In this document: piece by piece, positions 17,507 through 28,443 of the stretch
Position numbering within the stretch: position 1 is the stretch's first letter
How the letters are laid out: each line of letters opens with the position of its first letter
Assembly (NCBI RefSeq): GCF_001425445.1
Contig: NZ_LMQU01000013.1
Location: forward strand, 248,001-312,000
Origin: Devosia sp. Leaf420
Lineage (GTDB): Bacteria; Pseudomonadota; Alphaproteobacteria; Rhizobiales; Devosiaceae
Direction of reading: 5' to 3'
DNA: 64,000 nucleotides
Notes under the pieces: generated by a model
Told to the model about the DNA's origin: nothing
The model's database searches: none
Seen by the model: only the letters and a program-made list of their open reading frames with translations
Program-made: the position numbers and the translations under genes

Positions 17507-18698
17507 CCCCTGCGCTGAACGCTTTGGCAGCGGCCTCTATCGCGCCGACGCCTCGCGCGATGCCCAAAGATTCCATGCCCGCTTCTATGCTGGACAGAAC
17601 GCCAAGCACCATATGGGCATTGACGTGTCCCATGTGACCGATGCGGAAGAAATCGCCATAGGCTGGCTCGCTGGAGAGAGCCATACCGAGACCTATGCCA
17701 AGCGTGACGCCGGTTTCTTGCTCCATCCAGCGCCGCAATTTCAGGGCACCACCATTGCCAATGCGCGCTGCGGTGACGGAGTGTCCGCGGGCGGACGGAT
17801 CAGCAATATTGAGACCGATATGGGAGTGCCCAGCGCTCCAGGCGTCCAGCGCCAACCACACGCATCTGGCAAGCGTGTGGTGGCGCTGCCAGACGTTCTC
17901 CAAGCCTTCTTCGTTCAAAATCATATCAAGTGCTTCGCGCATGCCAAAGAGGTGCTGCGTCGGAGCGGTGCCCCCGAAATAATGCCAAAACTCGGCGCCA
18001 TCGGTTCGCGGTGACCAATCCCAATAGGGTGTTCTGAGATCGCTCTCTGCGGATCGCTCGCGCGCCTTGTGGGAAAACCAGAGAAAGGCGAGACCCGGTG
18101 GCATCATCAGGCCCTTTTGGCTGGCGCCGACGATGACATCGACGCCCCAATCGTCCATGCGCAAGTCGTCGCAGCCGAGGCTCGCGACGGCATCGACGGC
18201 AAGGAGAGCAGGGTGCCCGGCGGCATCAATGGCACGGCGGATTGCGGCAATGTCATTCTTCGCTGATGAGGCCGTGTCGACATGCGTGACCATGAGCACC
18301 TTGATGTTGTGCGATATGTCGGTCTGCAATCGCTCCGCGATCAAATCCGGATTGGCTGCGCCTGACTTGCCACAATCCATCACCTCAACGTCCACACCCA
18401 GTCGTATGGCTGAGCTGGCCCAGCCGGTGCCGAAAAGTCCTGTCGCTACCAGAAGGGCCTTGTCGCCGCGCGAAAAGAGGTTCGCATTCGCGGCCTCCCA
18501 TGCGCCATGTCCGTTGGCAATATAGATTGCCGCGTTCTGCCTGGTGACTGCGACGCGCCGTAGGTCGGCCATCAGGCCATCCATCATCTCAACCACTTCG
18601 CCTTCATAGATATTGGGCGAAGCGCGATGCATGGCGTTCAGCACACGCTCCGGCACGACAGATGGACCGGGGATGGCGAGATAGGTGCGACCTGACAT
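17496..18698 (-). CDS. class V aminotransferase (serine/alanine-glyoxylate type)
   Basis: A 400-residue PLP-dependent fold type I enzyme. The N-terminus LAIPGPSVVPERVLNAMHR matches alanine/serine-glyoxylate aminotransferases. The Schiff-base lysine is in IVGASQKGLMMPPGLAFLWF and the PLP-Asp in LLAVDAVASLGCDDLRMDDW. Probable activity is transamination of glyoxylate with Ser or Ala, or of a related 2-oxo acid; phosphonate transaminases are less likely. No glyoxylate-cycle neighbour confirms this. It is probably monocistronic. Confidence 0.85.
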   Translation of the reverse strand: MSGRTYLAIPGPSVVPERVLNAMHRASPNIYEGEVVEMMDGLMADLRRVAVTRQNAAIYIANGHGAWEAANANLFSRGDKALLVATGLFGTGWASSAIRLGVDVEVMDCGKSGAANPDLIAERLQTDISHNIKVLMVTHVDTASSAKNDIAAIRRAIDAAGHPALLAVDAVASLGCDDLRMDDWGVDVIVGASQKGLMMPPGLAFLWFSHKARERSAESDLRTPYWDWSPRTDGAEFWHYFGGTAPTQHLFGMREALDMILNEEGLENVWQRHHTLARCVWLALDAWSAGHSHIGLNIADPSARGHSVTAARIGNGGALKLRRWMEQETGVTLGIGLGMALSSEPAYGDFFRIGHMGHVNAHMVLGVLSSIEAGMESLGIARGVGAIEAAAKAFSAGARP

Positions 18699-18778
18699 GG
18701 CAGATTCCGGAGTGATAGACGCTTCAGCCTAGACTTCCTCGACAAACCCGCAAAGAGCCTTGACCCACTTGCTCGACT

Positions 18779-18796
18779 CATAAGTCTATGCTTATG
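18779..18796. promoter_or_regulatory. candidate ArsR operator
   Basis: Perfect inverted repeat CATAAG-TCTATG-CTTATG, ending 7 bp before the ArsR start codon, with a -35-like TTGACC at 18760-18765. Size and position fit the autoregulatory operators of ArsR repressors. No ribosome-binding site is visible between it and the ATG. Confidence 0.55.
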
Positions 18797-18803
18797 TGTT
18801 TGC

Positions 18804-19118
18804 ATGAGCGATGCTGAAATATTCAAAGTGCTGGCCGATCCGACCCGCAGGGCAATTCTCGAGCGGCTTTCCGGAGCGGAACTGACAGCCACCGATCTGC
18901 GCGATGGCTTTGCCATTTCACAGCCGGCGATGTCGCAGCACATTGCGGTTCTCAAGGGTGCGGGAATGATCAGCGAAAGGCGCGAAGGGAGATTCGCTCA
19001 TTACCGCGTCGATCCCGACGGGTTTGTACCTTTGCACGCATGGCTCGCGCGTTATCGCGATTTCTGGCCGAGCCGGATCGATAATCTCAAGGACCTGCTG
19101 CGGGAGATGGACCAATGA
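18804..19118 (+). CDS. ArsR-family transcriptional regulator
   Basis: A 104-residue winged-helix repressor: FKVLADPTRRAILERLSGAE and the recognition segment ISQPAMSQHIAVLKGAGMIS followed by the wing REGRFAHYRVDPDG. It lacks an obvious CxC metal site, so it belongs to the ArsR subset commonly paired with SRPBCC/AHSA1 genes rather than to metal sensors. Its stop overlaps the SRPBCC start (ATGA), giving a two-gene operon. A palindromic operator sits just upstream. Confidence 0.9.
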   Translation: MSDAEIFKVLADPTRRAILERLSGAELTATDLRDGFAISQPAMSQHIAVLKGAGMISERREGRFAHYRVDPDGFVPLHAWLARYRDFWPSRIDNLKDLLREMDQ

Positions 19119-19444
19119 CCGACAAGGATGAAGCAGTGGTCTTCGAGACCGAGCTCGATGCGCCGCCCGAGAAGGTCTGGCGAGCGCTGACCATCCCCGA
19201 ATATCTCGAGCGTTGGCTCGATCTGCCTGCCAAGACGGACATTTCAATCATCCACACCGATGAGCCGCACAGCGTGACCTATCGATGGCGAGATCAGGAG
19301 GATGGCGCGTTTTCATCCGACAGCGTCGTCACCTTTGAGATCAGTCCGCTTGATAACGGTGGCAGCTATTTCCGGCTAACGCATGCGCCTCTGGCCATGC
19401 CGGCGGCCGACAACAGCAACGAGCCCATGATGCTCGCGGCTTAA
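19115..19444 (+). CDS. SRPBCC (AHSA1-type) domain protein
   Basis: A 109-residue START/Bet v1-like protein with the pattern FETELDAPPEKVWRALTIPE near the N-terminus and YFRLTHAPLAMPA at the C-terminus. It is shorter than typical 140-160-residue AHSA1 proteins, but short forms next to ArsR genes are familiar and no frameshift is seen after its stop. It is expected to bind a hydrophobic ligand. Translational coupling with the regulator suggests it belongs to the regulated response. Ligand unknown. Confidence 0.82.
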   Translation: MTDKDEAVVFETELDAPPEKVWRALTIPEYLERWLDLPAKTDISIIHTDEPHSVTYRWRDQEDGAFSSDSVVTFEISPLDNGGSYFRLTHAPLAMPAADNSNEPMMLAA

Positions 19445-19489
19445 GCGCCGACCTTACCAATTACACCGAAAATCTGATGGAGGTCGCCG

Positions 19490-20119
19490 ATGCGCGACAT
19501 GATGCAACTCGTCCCTATGGTCGTCGAACAATCCAGTCGTGGCGAACGCGCCTTCGACATCTATTCACGGCTGCTGCGGGAGCGGATCATTTTCGTGAAT
19601 GGCCAGATCGAGGACAATATGGCCTCGCTGATCTGTGCCCAATTGCTGTTTCTGGAAGCAGAGGCGCCGACCAAGCCGATCTACATGTATATCAATTCAC
19701 CCGGTGGCGTCGTAACCGCGTGTCTCTCGATGTACGACACCATGCAGTTCATCAAGGCACCGGTCGGTACACTGTGTATGGGCATGGCAGCATCAGCCGC
19801 GACAATCATTCTGGCTGCCGGCGAACCGGGTCATCGTGCGTCGTTGCCCAGCACTTCAATCATGCTGCACCAACCCTCGGGCGGTTTTCAGGGCAAGGTG
19901 ACGGACATCCTGATCCATGCAGAGGAGAGCCTGCGACTCAAACGCCTGACGAATAATATCTATGCTCGCCATTGTGGACGCACATATGAGGAGGTTGAGC
20001 TGGCCCTGGAGCGCGACCGCTATATGACTCCTGAAGATGCCAAAGCCTGGGGATTGATCGACCACGTCTACGCCGATCGTGCCGAGCTTTCCTTCCCACC
20101 AGCAGACTCTCCCGCGTAA
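19490..20119 (+). CDS. clpP: ClpP-type serine protease subunit
   Basis: A 209-residue ClpP. All catalytic positions are present: Ser in [16 protein letters not shown] (the canonical Met after Ser is Ala), His in [12 protein letters not shown] and Asp in [13 protein letters not shown]. It forms tetradecameric proteolytic barrels with a Clp/Hsp100 unfoldase. No clpX, tig or lon is adjacent, so this is probably a second clpP, not the housekeeping clpP-clpX locus. GGAGG (19479-19483) precedes the ATG by seven bases. A strong terminator follows. Confidence 0.9.
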   Translation: MRDMMQLVPMVVEQSSRGERAFDIYSRLLRERIIFVNGQIEDNMASLICAQLLFLEAEAPTKPIYMYINSPGGVVTACLSMYDTMQFIKAPVGTLCMGMAASAATIILAAGEPGHRASLPSTSIMLHQPSGGFQGKVTDILIHAEESLRLKRLTNNIYARHCGRTYEEVELALERDRYMTPEDAKAWGLIDHVYADRAELSFPPADSPA

Positions 20120-20120
20120 G

Positions 20121-20158
20121 AAAAAAGCCACCCATCTTGCGGGTGGCTTGGTTTTTAG
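20121..20158 (+). terminator. intrinsic terminator of clpP
   Basis: A-run, then GCCACCC / GGGTGGC stem with seven-base loop, then TTGGTTTTT. It overlaps the 3' end of the convergent MFS gene. Confidence 0.85.
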
Positions 20159-21411
20159 TGCGCGTCCAAGATGGGCGTGGCCTCGCCGTGGCTATATTGC
20201 TCACCCACGCCGAACAGCCGGCCCTTTTCTGCAACCAGAATGCAGATCAGGGTCAGTACGCCCATGCTGAAATAGCCTGCCGCCACCGGCACGGTGGTGC
20301 CATCGAACATCTGCCCGACATAGCTACCGATCAAGGCGCCGCCAACGGTCTGGATAAAGCCGAAGACCGATGCTGCCGTACCGGCGACGGCGCCCAGCGG
20401 TTCCATGGACAGCGAATTCATGTTCGACGCAGCCCAGCCGAAGCAGAACATGACCACGCAGAGGAGGCCGAAGAACACCCAGAACGGCACGTATCCCGCA
20501 AGCGAGAGCGCCAACAGAACCGCCGATGCAATTGTGTAGACCACCATCGCACCATGGGAGAGGCGACGCATGCCAAGGCGGCGCACGATGCGTGAGTTGG
20601 TGAAGGAAGACACGGCCATCAGGCCTGCCACTGCAGCAAATGCCACGGGGAAATAGACGCCGAGGCCGTAGATATCGACGTAGATCTGCTGTGCCGAACT
20701 GATGAAGCCAAAGAGCGCGCCGAAAAGGAATGTGCCCGCGAGCCCATAAGAGAAGGCCACGCGATTAGTCACGACGATCTTGAAGCCTTGAATGATCCCC
20801 GAAAAGCTGAGGGGACGACGTTTCTCGGCAGGCAGCGTCTCAGGCAGGCGGAAATAGGTCCAGCTCCAAAAGACCAGAGCAAGCAGGCCCATGAAGATGA
20901 AGATCATCTGCCAAGGCCCGGTCAGCAACAGGATTTGACCAATGCCGGGCGCGACGATTGGAATCGCCATGAAGACCATGAATGTGAGCGACATGACTTC
21001 GGCCATTTCGCGGCCCTGATACCGGTCCCGTACCACAGCGGTGGCGATTACGCGCACGCTCGCTGCACCCATGCCCTGCACAAAGCGGAGCGCGAGAAGC
21101 GCGGCAAAGCTTGGCGCAAAGGCTGCGGCGATCACAGCGATGATGTAGACGCCGATGCCGGCAAGCAGCGGCGCCCGGCGGCCAAAGCGGTCGGTCAACG
21201 GACCAAAGGCAAGCTGCGCGATGCCCATGCCGAGCATGTAGAACGAGACGACGAACTGGCGCTCGTTCTCGCTGACGATATTGAGCGCTTCGCCCATATA
21301 GGGCAGCGCAGGAAGCATAACGTCGACGGCCAGCGCATTAAGCGCCATGAGGGCCGCGATAAGGGCAATGAATTCCGGGCGCGAGAGCACCCGATTAACG
21401 TGATCAGACAT
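20155..21411 (-). CDS. Bcr/CflA-type MFS multidrug transporter
   Basis: A 418-residue twelve-helix protein: LPALPYMGEALNI after helix 1, MFS motif A as FGPLTDRFGRRAPLLAG, and motif C-like AIPIVAPGIGQILL in helix 5, as in Bcr (bicyclomycin resistance) and CmlA-like drug:H+ antiporters. Located in the inner membrane. Its substrate range cannot be told from sequence. A second, unrelated MFS gene lies 122 bp upstream in the same orientation, so an operon of two exporters is possible. Confidence 0.87.
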   Translation of the reverse strand: MSDHVNRVLSRPEFIALIAALMALNALAVDVMLPALPYMGEALNIVSENERQFVVSFYMLGMGIAQLAFGPLTDRFGRRAPLLAGIGVYIIAVIAAAFAPSFAALLALRFVQGMGAASVRVIATAVVRDRYQGREMAEVMSLTFMVFMAIPIVAPGIGQILLLTGPWQMIFIFMGLLALVFWSWTYFRLPETLPAEKRRPLSFSGIIQGFKIVVTNRVAFSYGLAGTFLFGALFGFISSAQQIYVDIYGLGVYFPVAFAAVAGLMAVSSFTNSRIVRRLGMRRLSHGAMVVYTIASAVLLALSLAGYVPFWVFFGLLCVVMFCFGWAASNMNSLSMEPLGAVAGTAASVFGFIQTVGGALIGSYVGQMFDGTTVPVAAGYFSMGVLTLICILVAEKGRLFGVGEQYSHGEATPILDAH

Positions 21412-21532
21412 GAGAATTGCTCAGTAAGGAGGGGCTCGCCCAGAAGATGGCGGCGCAATAATTGGGCGGAACATGAACCTGTCCGGCCGGGTTGGCAAGC
21501 TTTTATCGGTAAAAAACGATAGTTGCTATGGG

Positions 21533-22753
21533 TTAAGCGGGTTGGGTCCTGAAACTCGAAACGCTGCGCTCGTTGATGGGCAGATGCAGCGCCGCGGATG
21601 CAAGACCCAGAATGATGCCAAGATACCAGACGAGGCTATAAGATCCGGTCTGGTCATAGACAACGCCGCCCAACCAGACGCCGACGAACGACCCGAGCTG
21701 GTGGCTGAAGAACGCGACGCCGTAGAGCATGCCCATATAGCGCGGCCCGAAGAACAGGGTAACGAGGCCCGCCGTCAGCGGCACGGTAGAGAGCCACAGC
21801 AGACCCATTGCTGCCGCGAACGTATAGGCAGTGACTTCCGTAACCGGGAACAGCAGGAACGCCGCGATCGCAATCGCGCGGAGGAAGTAGATGGTCGCGA
21901 GCAAGATCTGTTTGGGAAGGCGCGAGCCCAACCAGCCTGAAAGCAGCGAGCCGGCTATGTTGAATAGCCCGATCACGGCAATCGTCCAGCTTCCGACTTC
22001 CGGGGACAGGCCGCACTGCACGAGGTAAGCGGGCATGTGGACATTTATGAACGCCAGATGGAAGCCGCAAACGAAGAAGCCGATGACCAAGAGCCTGTAT
22101 GAGCCATGGCCCCAGGCCTGCGACAACGCCTGCATGAAAGGCATGTCGGCTTCGCCGGGTGTGCTGACGCTCCGGCCGCGCAATGCGGCGGATAGTGGGA
22201 TGATCAGCAGGAGGAGCAGAGCTATCCAAACCAGCGCCATCTGCCAGCCGAAAGCAGAAATGAAGCCCTGACCGAGCGGCGCAAAGATGAACTGGCCAGC
22301 CGAGGAGGCAGCGGTGGCAATGCCGAAGACAAAGCTGCGCTTTTCCGCGGGAACGACGCGGCCGAAAGCGGCCATCACGACACCGAACGAGGCGACAGCG
22401 ATGCCCGTACCGGTTACGACACCGGCGGTGATGGTTAGACTGAGAACGTCGGTCGAAAACGACATGCCCAGCACGCCGAGCGCGTAGATCAGGCCGCCGA
22501 CGGCAAGGACGCGGCCAGTGCCATAGCGGTCCGCAAAGCCGCCGGCGAACGGCTGTGCTATGCCCCAGACCAGGTTCTGCACCGCCATGGCCATCGCCCA
22601 TTGCTCGCGCGAGAGGCCAAGGTCTTCTGTCGCCGGCAGGGTGAACAGTCCAAAGGCCCCGCGCGTCCCAAAGCCAATCGCCGCAATGATGCAGCCAGCG
22701 ATGATGACCACTGGCATTGGAACGACGGGACGGGCGGAAGCGGGAGAGGTCAT
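21533..22753 (-). CDS. MFS transporter (MFS_1, monocarboxylate/oxalate-formate-like)
   Basis: A 406-residue transporter with twelve predicted helices and motif A variant GGFADRYGTGRVLAVG. The long central loop between helices 6 and 7 contains GRSVSTPGEADMPFMQALSQ. The general layout resembles MFS members of the monocarboxylate/oxalate-formate antiporter group. It is only distantly similar to the Bcr-like neighbour. Substrate unknown. Confidence 0.82.
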   Translation of the reverse strand: MTSPASARPVVPMPVVIIAGCIIAAIGFGTRGAFGLFTLPATEDLGLSREQWAMAMAVQNLVWGIAQPFAGGFADRYGTGRVLAVGGLIYALGVLGMSFSTDVLSLTITAGVVTGTGIAVASFGVVMAAFGRVVPAEKRSFVFGIATAASSAGQFIFAPLGQGFISAFGWQMALVWIALLLLLIIPLSAALRGRSVSTPGEADMPFMQALSQAWGHGSYRLLVIGFFVCGFHLAFINVHMPAYLVQCGLSPEVGSWTIAVIGLFNIAGSLLSGWLGSRLPKQILLATIYFLRAIAIAAFLLFPVTEVTAYTFAAAMGLLWLSTVPLTAGLVTLFFGPRYMGMLYGVAFFSHQLGSFVGVWLGGVVYDQTGSYSLVWYLGIILGLASAALHLPINERSVSSFRTQPA

Positions 22754-22849
22754 GGCAGCACCTGAGCGAGTCCACAGAGATTACGCCTCTGCCGCCATCA
22801 CGCAAAACGATATTGCGGAATGGCTTCGATCAGATCTGGTGATGCTCGG

Positions 22850-22881
22850 AAAAACAAAAGCCCCGCATGATGGCGGGGCCT
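22850..22881 (-). terminator. intrinsic terminator of grxD
   Basis: On the minus strand GCCCCGC / GCGGGGC with a six-base loop, followed by TTTTGTTTTT. Confidence 0.8.
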
Positions 22882-22900
22882 TCAGCATAATTCTGACGAC

Positions 22901-23236
22901 TTAGGCGCTCTGCTTTACCGGGATGCCGGCCTGCTGCATGTGGGTCTGCAATTCGCCGGACTGGAACATTTCGCGGGCAATATCGGCGCCGCCGACAAAT
23001 TCACCCTTCACATAAAGCTGCGGAATGGTTGGCCAGTTCGAATAGGCCTTGATGCCGTCGCGCAGTTCGGGGCTTTCGAGCACGTTAGCGCTATCGTAGT
23101 CGACGCCGAGATAATTCAGAATCTGAACGACCTGGCCGGAGAAGCCGCACTGCGGAAAATCTGGAGTGCCCTTCATGAAGAGGAACACGTCGTTGTTCTT
23201 CACCTTCTCGTCGATAAAGGCGTTGATGTCGGTCAT
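22901..23236 (-). CDS. grxD: monothiol glutaredoxin Grx4
   Basis: A 111-residue CGFS-type glutaredoxin: [20 protein letters not shown] with single active Cys, [20 protein letters not shown] for glutathione binding. It forms [2Fe-2S] clusters bridged with glutathione or with BolA and takes part in Fe-S trafficking and iron sensing. A BolA gene lies 2 kb upstream on the same strand, in the same purL-linked group, fitting a functional Grx4-BolA pair. Confidence 0.95.
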   Translation of the reverse strand: MTDINAFIDEKVKNNDVFLFMKGTPDFPQCGFSGQVVQILNYLGVDYDSANVLESPELRDGIKAYSNWPTIPQLYVKGEFVGGADIAREMFQSGELQTHMQQAGIPVKQSA

Positions 23237-23344
23237 GGGAGGAGCCTTTCAGTGAACCGGTTTCAAGGACCGGGTAAACTCGCGCTTTAAATAGGACAGG
23301 ACTGCGGCAGTGTCGAGATCACCGCCTCAACTCGCCCACTATTG

Positions 23345-23905
23345 TTACTGTGTCGCGCTGCAGCGCTTTTCGCCGGTCGACTTGACCTCGCCCGAAGCAA
23401 TGTCGAACACTTGTTCTTCGGCAATAACCGCGCCAAGCCCATTGGAGGTGAAATCCTCAAACTGCGGGCAATTGTCCTCCGTGCCCTGCTCGCTGCGCAT
23501 CCAATAGGTCACCGCGTCGTCGCTGACGGTGATCTCATCGTCGGCAGCTTCATCCACAACGGTTTGGTGCTCGGCGAGGTCCATGATGACGATATTGCCG
23601 TCCGGTCCGGTCTATCGGGTCAGAACTAAGTACTTGCCTGCAAGACCCTCAAACCAGAGCGGCTGGCCATCGGGCCAACCTGCCTGACCCAGGGGATTGA
23701 TGACAAAGTCCGTCTCCCGCTCCACATATTCGCATTTGATCTTACCGCGTGCAGGCGCGCGCGCGAGGATTTCCATGCCCGCACTATCGGTCCGGTCTTG
23801 CGCAATGACGAGGAACTGGTCGTTCTGAAAACACTGAGCCTCCTGCGCCATTGCCGGCGCAGCAAAGAGGAACGGCATCAATGCGAGAGCTTGACTGAGG
23901 CGCAT
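23345..23905 (-). pseudogene. secreted protein gene interrupted by an in-frame amber codon
   Basis: An ATG at 23905, overlapping the upstream HAD stop (TGATG), opens a frame with a signal peptide (LPFLFAAPAMAQ-like, about 1-20). It reads 97 residues to a TAG at 23612-23614, then continues in exactly the same frame for 88 more codons to TAA at 23345. The second half is not random: the frame resumes TGPDGNIVIMDLAEHQT and contains two Cys that may pair with two in the first half. No start with a ribosome-binding site precedes the second part. The simplest reading is a recent nonsense mutation (one transition from CAG), unless it is a sequencing error or readthrough. Function unknown. Confidence 0.7.
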
Positions 23906-24528
23906 CAAAGTCTGTCCTTGATCCAAGGGTGCAGGCGGAAGTCGTTGTTGCTGGTGAAGAGCACCGATTCCCAACCGAAATTGCGGGCGCCTTCTACCAC
24001 TTTTTGCGTATCGTCGAAAAAGAGCGGAATTTCGGTCTGCGGCCCCATCCGTGCTGCAGCGAATTTGAAGAAGGCGTCCATCGGCTTCATGGCCCTGGCT
24101 CGGGCCGAATAGAACATATCGTCGAATAAGTCGCCCAGTCCAAGGGTCTGCCAAAGCCATTGGGCCCGCATGTGATCCTGGTTTGTGGCGAGGTAGAGCT
24201 TGATGTCTTTCGTTGCCTTCAGCCGACGGATGTCCTCAAGCAGATCTTCATTTGGCTGACTGTTCCGGGCCACCCAATGCTGCGCGAAGGCGATTGTTGA
24301 GCCCTTGTAGCCAAATGACGAGAGCCGCCGATCAAGCGCGTCAACGAGAGCGGTTTGCCCGACAACCACCTTCTTGATGAAAATGTCGTAGATAAACTCG
24401 TCGCGAAATCGAACGGGGTCGATGCCGAGATCGATCAGGAACTCTTCTTCCCACGTCTTCCCATCAGGCCGCGCGTGATAGCCATGAACGAGCACGCCAT
24501 CGACGTCGAAGATGATCGAGCGTGTCAC
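23905..24528 (-). CDS. HAD-superfamily hydrolase
   Basis: A 207-residue phosphatase-like protein with all HAD motifs: I FDVDGVLVHG, II YLATNQDH, III Lys in RAMKPMDAFFKF, IV PLFFDDT. The cap is helical (subfamily IA-like). It is likely to hydrolyse a small phosphometabolite. It starts at GTG 24528, overlapping the HIT-gene stop (GTGA), and its own stop overlaps the next gene; the cluster is therefore tightly coupled. Substrate not predictable. Confidence 0.85.
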   Translation of the reverse strand: MTRSIIFDVDGVLVHGYHARPDGKTWEEEFLIDLGIDPVRFRDEFIYDIFIKKVVVGQTALVDALDRRLSSFGYKGSTIAFAQHWVARNSQPNEDLLEDIRRLKATKDIKLYLATNQDHMRAQWLWQTLGLGDLFDDMFYSARARAMKPMDAFFKFAAARMGPQTEIPLFFDDTQKVVEGARNFGWESVLFTSNNDFRLHPWIKDRL

Positions 24529-24905
24529 TGCTTGAGCGCTTCCTTGAACGCATTCCTGATGCCTTTGCCATCCAGTGGCTCGCCCGCGAACCGTGGAATG
24601 ACATGGAGGTGGGTATGGAAGACATGCTGTCCACCGACCGATCCGACATTCCAGCCGAGCGTAAAACCGTCGGGCTTTTGGTCGCCATAGTGATCGCGTG
24701 TGGCCGCGAGCGCGGCGTTGAAATCACTCCACTCGTCAGGAGACATCTCGAAAGGGCTTTCGCTATGCCGATGCGGCACGATCATGCTGGCGAGGGGCAG
24801 ATCTGGATCGCGGCTCGCCAGAAGATAGAAATGCTTGGTCTCAAGCAAAGGCGCGTCGATCAGGAGCCCATTTTCTCGACAGAAGCGGCAACCGGCCACT
24901 CTCAT
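24525..24905 (-). CDS. HIT-family protein
   Basis: A 126-residue nucleotide hydrolase/transferase. The histidine triad is in VFHTHLHVIPRFAGEP near the C-terminus, preceded by SVGGQHVFH. An N-terminal CRFC pair may bind zinc. HIT enzymes cleave nucleoside phosphoramidates or dinucleoside polyphosphates. ATGA overlap with the upstream small gene shows coupling. Confidence 0.88.
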   Translation of the reverse strand: MRVAGCRFCRENGLLIDAPLLETKHFYLLASRDPDLPLASMIVPHRHSESPFEMSPDEWSDFNAALAATRDHYGDQKPDGFTLGWNVGSVGGQHVFHTHLHVIPRFAGEPLDGKGIRNAFKEALKQ

Positions 24906-25216
24906 CGAGATTTTGGGGGCGTCGCGCCGAGACCGTTCAGCACGTTTGCCGGAATTTTTAGATCGCGAATGACGTCGCCGTGCTGACGAAAACCCATGAG
25001 CTCGCGCTGAACGAAATAAGACCAGACAGCGTCTCTGGCTTCGTAGAGGGCCTTGTCCGTGCCAGTCTCGAGCACGGCTAGGCTCTTGATGACCCGTGCT
25101 TCGGCCGCGCCGATCGAATTGGCGCGTTCGGCCATGATCTCGTGGTCGAGGGCCGCCGTTCCAGCTTCCGGCCGCACCATGCGAATGAGATCAAGCGAGT
25201 CGCGCAGCCCGGACAT
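24902..25216 (-). CDS. small conserved helical protein of unknown function
   Basis: A 104-residue, mostly helical, soluble protein with no signal peptide or recognised motif (EARVIKSLAVLETGTDKALY and VWSYFVQRELMGFRQH stand out). It resembles small uncharacterised proteins found in Rhizobiales beside bolA/grxD, but I cannot name its family with confidence. It starts five bases after the bolA stop and overlaps the HIT start. Context points to a housekeeping or Fe-S/redox-associated role, by inference only. Confidence 0.7.
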   Translation of the reverse strand: MSGLRDSLDLIRMVRPEAGTAALDHEIMAERANSIGAAEARVIKSLAVLETGTDKALYEARDAVWSYFVQRELMGFRQHGDVIRDLKIPANVLNGLGATPPKSR

Positions 25217-25221
25217 CGGCT

Positions 25222-25455
25222 CTATTCGGGGATGCCGGTTTGCAGTGCCAGAGCGTGCAGAGCGCCGCCCATGTCTCCCTGAAGAGCTGCATAGACGAGC
25301 TGATGCTGCTGGACACGGCTTTTGCCGCGGAAAGCTTCGGAGACGACCTTGGCGGCATAGTGATCACCGTCGCCGGCCAGATCGCGAATCTCGATATCGG
25401 CATCGGGCAGGGCGGCCTTGATGCGGCGCTCGATCTCGTGGGCGTCCATTGGCAT
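25222..25455 (-). CDS. BolA-family protein
   Basis: 77 residues with the BolA helix-turn fold: EIERRIKAALPDADIEIRDL, then DHYAAKVVSEAFRGKSRVQQ with the conserved His and the F-x-G-K-x-R-V motif, then HQLVYAALQ. It pairs with monothiol glutaredoxins in Fe-S regulation. Longer in-frame extension upstream has non-protein-like composition, and GGGGAGA upstream of ATG 25455 fixes the start. It belongs to the purL-bolA-grxD grouping typical of Rhizobiales. Confidence 0.9.
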   Translation of the reverse strand: MPMDAHEIERRIKAALPDADIEIRDLAGDGDHYAAKVVSEAFRGKSRVQQHQLVYAALQGDMGGALHALALQTGIPE

Positions 25456-25543
25456 GTTCAGTCTCCCCGTCGTTTTCGGTTCGCCGTGGCCGGCGCATGT
25501 CCTTGATATGGCATGCGGAAGGGGCGGCTTCAATATCGCCGGA

Positions 25544-26137
25544 TTATTGAGGCGGGGCTTGTTCGGTCTCGGGCGTCGCGCCGACGCAACAATCGGCGTC
25601 CGAACGGGTCGAGAAATTGGCGATGATGAATTCGACGGCCGGTCGTACCTGCTCGGCGACTGACGTCGCGTAGATACAGTCGAGCGAATAGCCGCGGCTT
25701 TGGGCCACGGTCTCACTATGAACCAGCGTGATCGGCACTCCCATGGAAGAGCTTTCGCTCGTGCCCTCGTAATAAAGCGCGGTGGCGTCCTGATAATTCT
25801 TGGTGCCGGTTTCCCCGAGCGTGAAGCCGGGGAATGTCTCTACCCAGGCTTCGGTAATCGCAGACGGGTCTAGCGCACCGACGGCCGCTTCCGCGGACCA
25901 ATCGGCATCTTCTACCGGCACGACGCTCAGGTCGCACTGCAAGGGCGCATTGGGGTGGTTGATGGTCAGCGGTTCGCCCGCGCCGCCGGTGGCCACCATG
26001 GCTTCTGGGTAGATGAGAGTGTAGGGCTGGTCGGGGAATATCGAGCGCGTGACGTTGATGGTCTGGGCGTAGCTCGTTGCCGGCAGCGCTACCGCGCTCA
26101 TGCTGACCACGATCGCCAAAAGCCGCTTCGAATTCAT
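25544..26137 (-). CDS. secreted hypothetical protein
   Basis: 197 residues from ATG 26137 (a second ATG at 26155 is less likely). Signal peptide about 1-24 (VALPATSYAQ), then a soluble domain with LYYEGTSESSSMGVPITLVH and two Cys in the C-terminal quarter (DADCCVG). I do not recognise the family. It lies between purL and bolA, beyond the purL terminator, so it may have its own promoter near 26150. Confidence 0.72.
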   Translation of the reverse strand: MNSKRLLAIVVSMSAVALPATSYAQTINVTRSIFPDQPYTLIYPEAMVATGGAGEPLTINHPNAPLQCDLSVVPVEDADWSAEAAVGALDPSAITEAWVETFPGFTLGETGTKNYQDATALYYEGTSESSSMGVPITLVHSETVAQSRGYSLDCIYATSVAEQVRPAVEFIIANFSTRSDADCCVGATPETEQAPPQ

Positions 26138-26146
26138 CACTTGCTC

Positions 26147-26187
26147 CAAAAACAACGCGCCACCCTTTGGCGGACCAAAGGGTGGCG
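26147..26187 (-). terminator. intrinsic terminator of purL
   Basis: 13-bp perfect stem CGCCACCCTTTGG / CCAAAGGGTGGCG (26158-26187) with a four-base loop. On the minus strand it is followed by GTTGTTTTTGG. Strongest hairpin in the window. Confidence 0.88.
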
Positions 26188-26217
26188 ATCATATGGCATC
26201 CGCATTCAATAGGCAGA

Positions 26218-28439
<2,222 letters not shown>

Positions 28440-28443
<4 letters not shown>

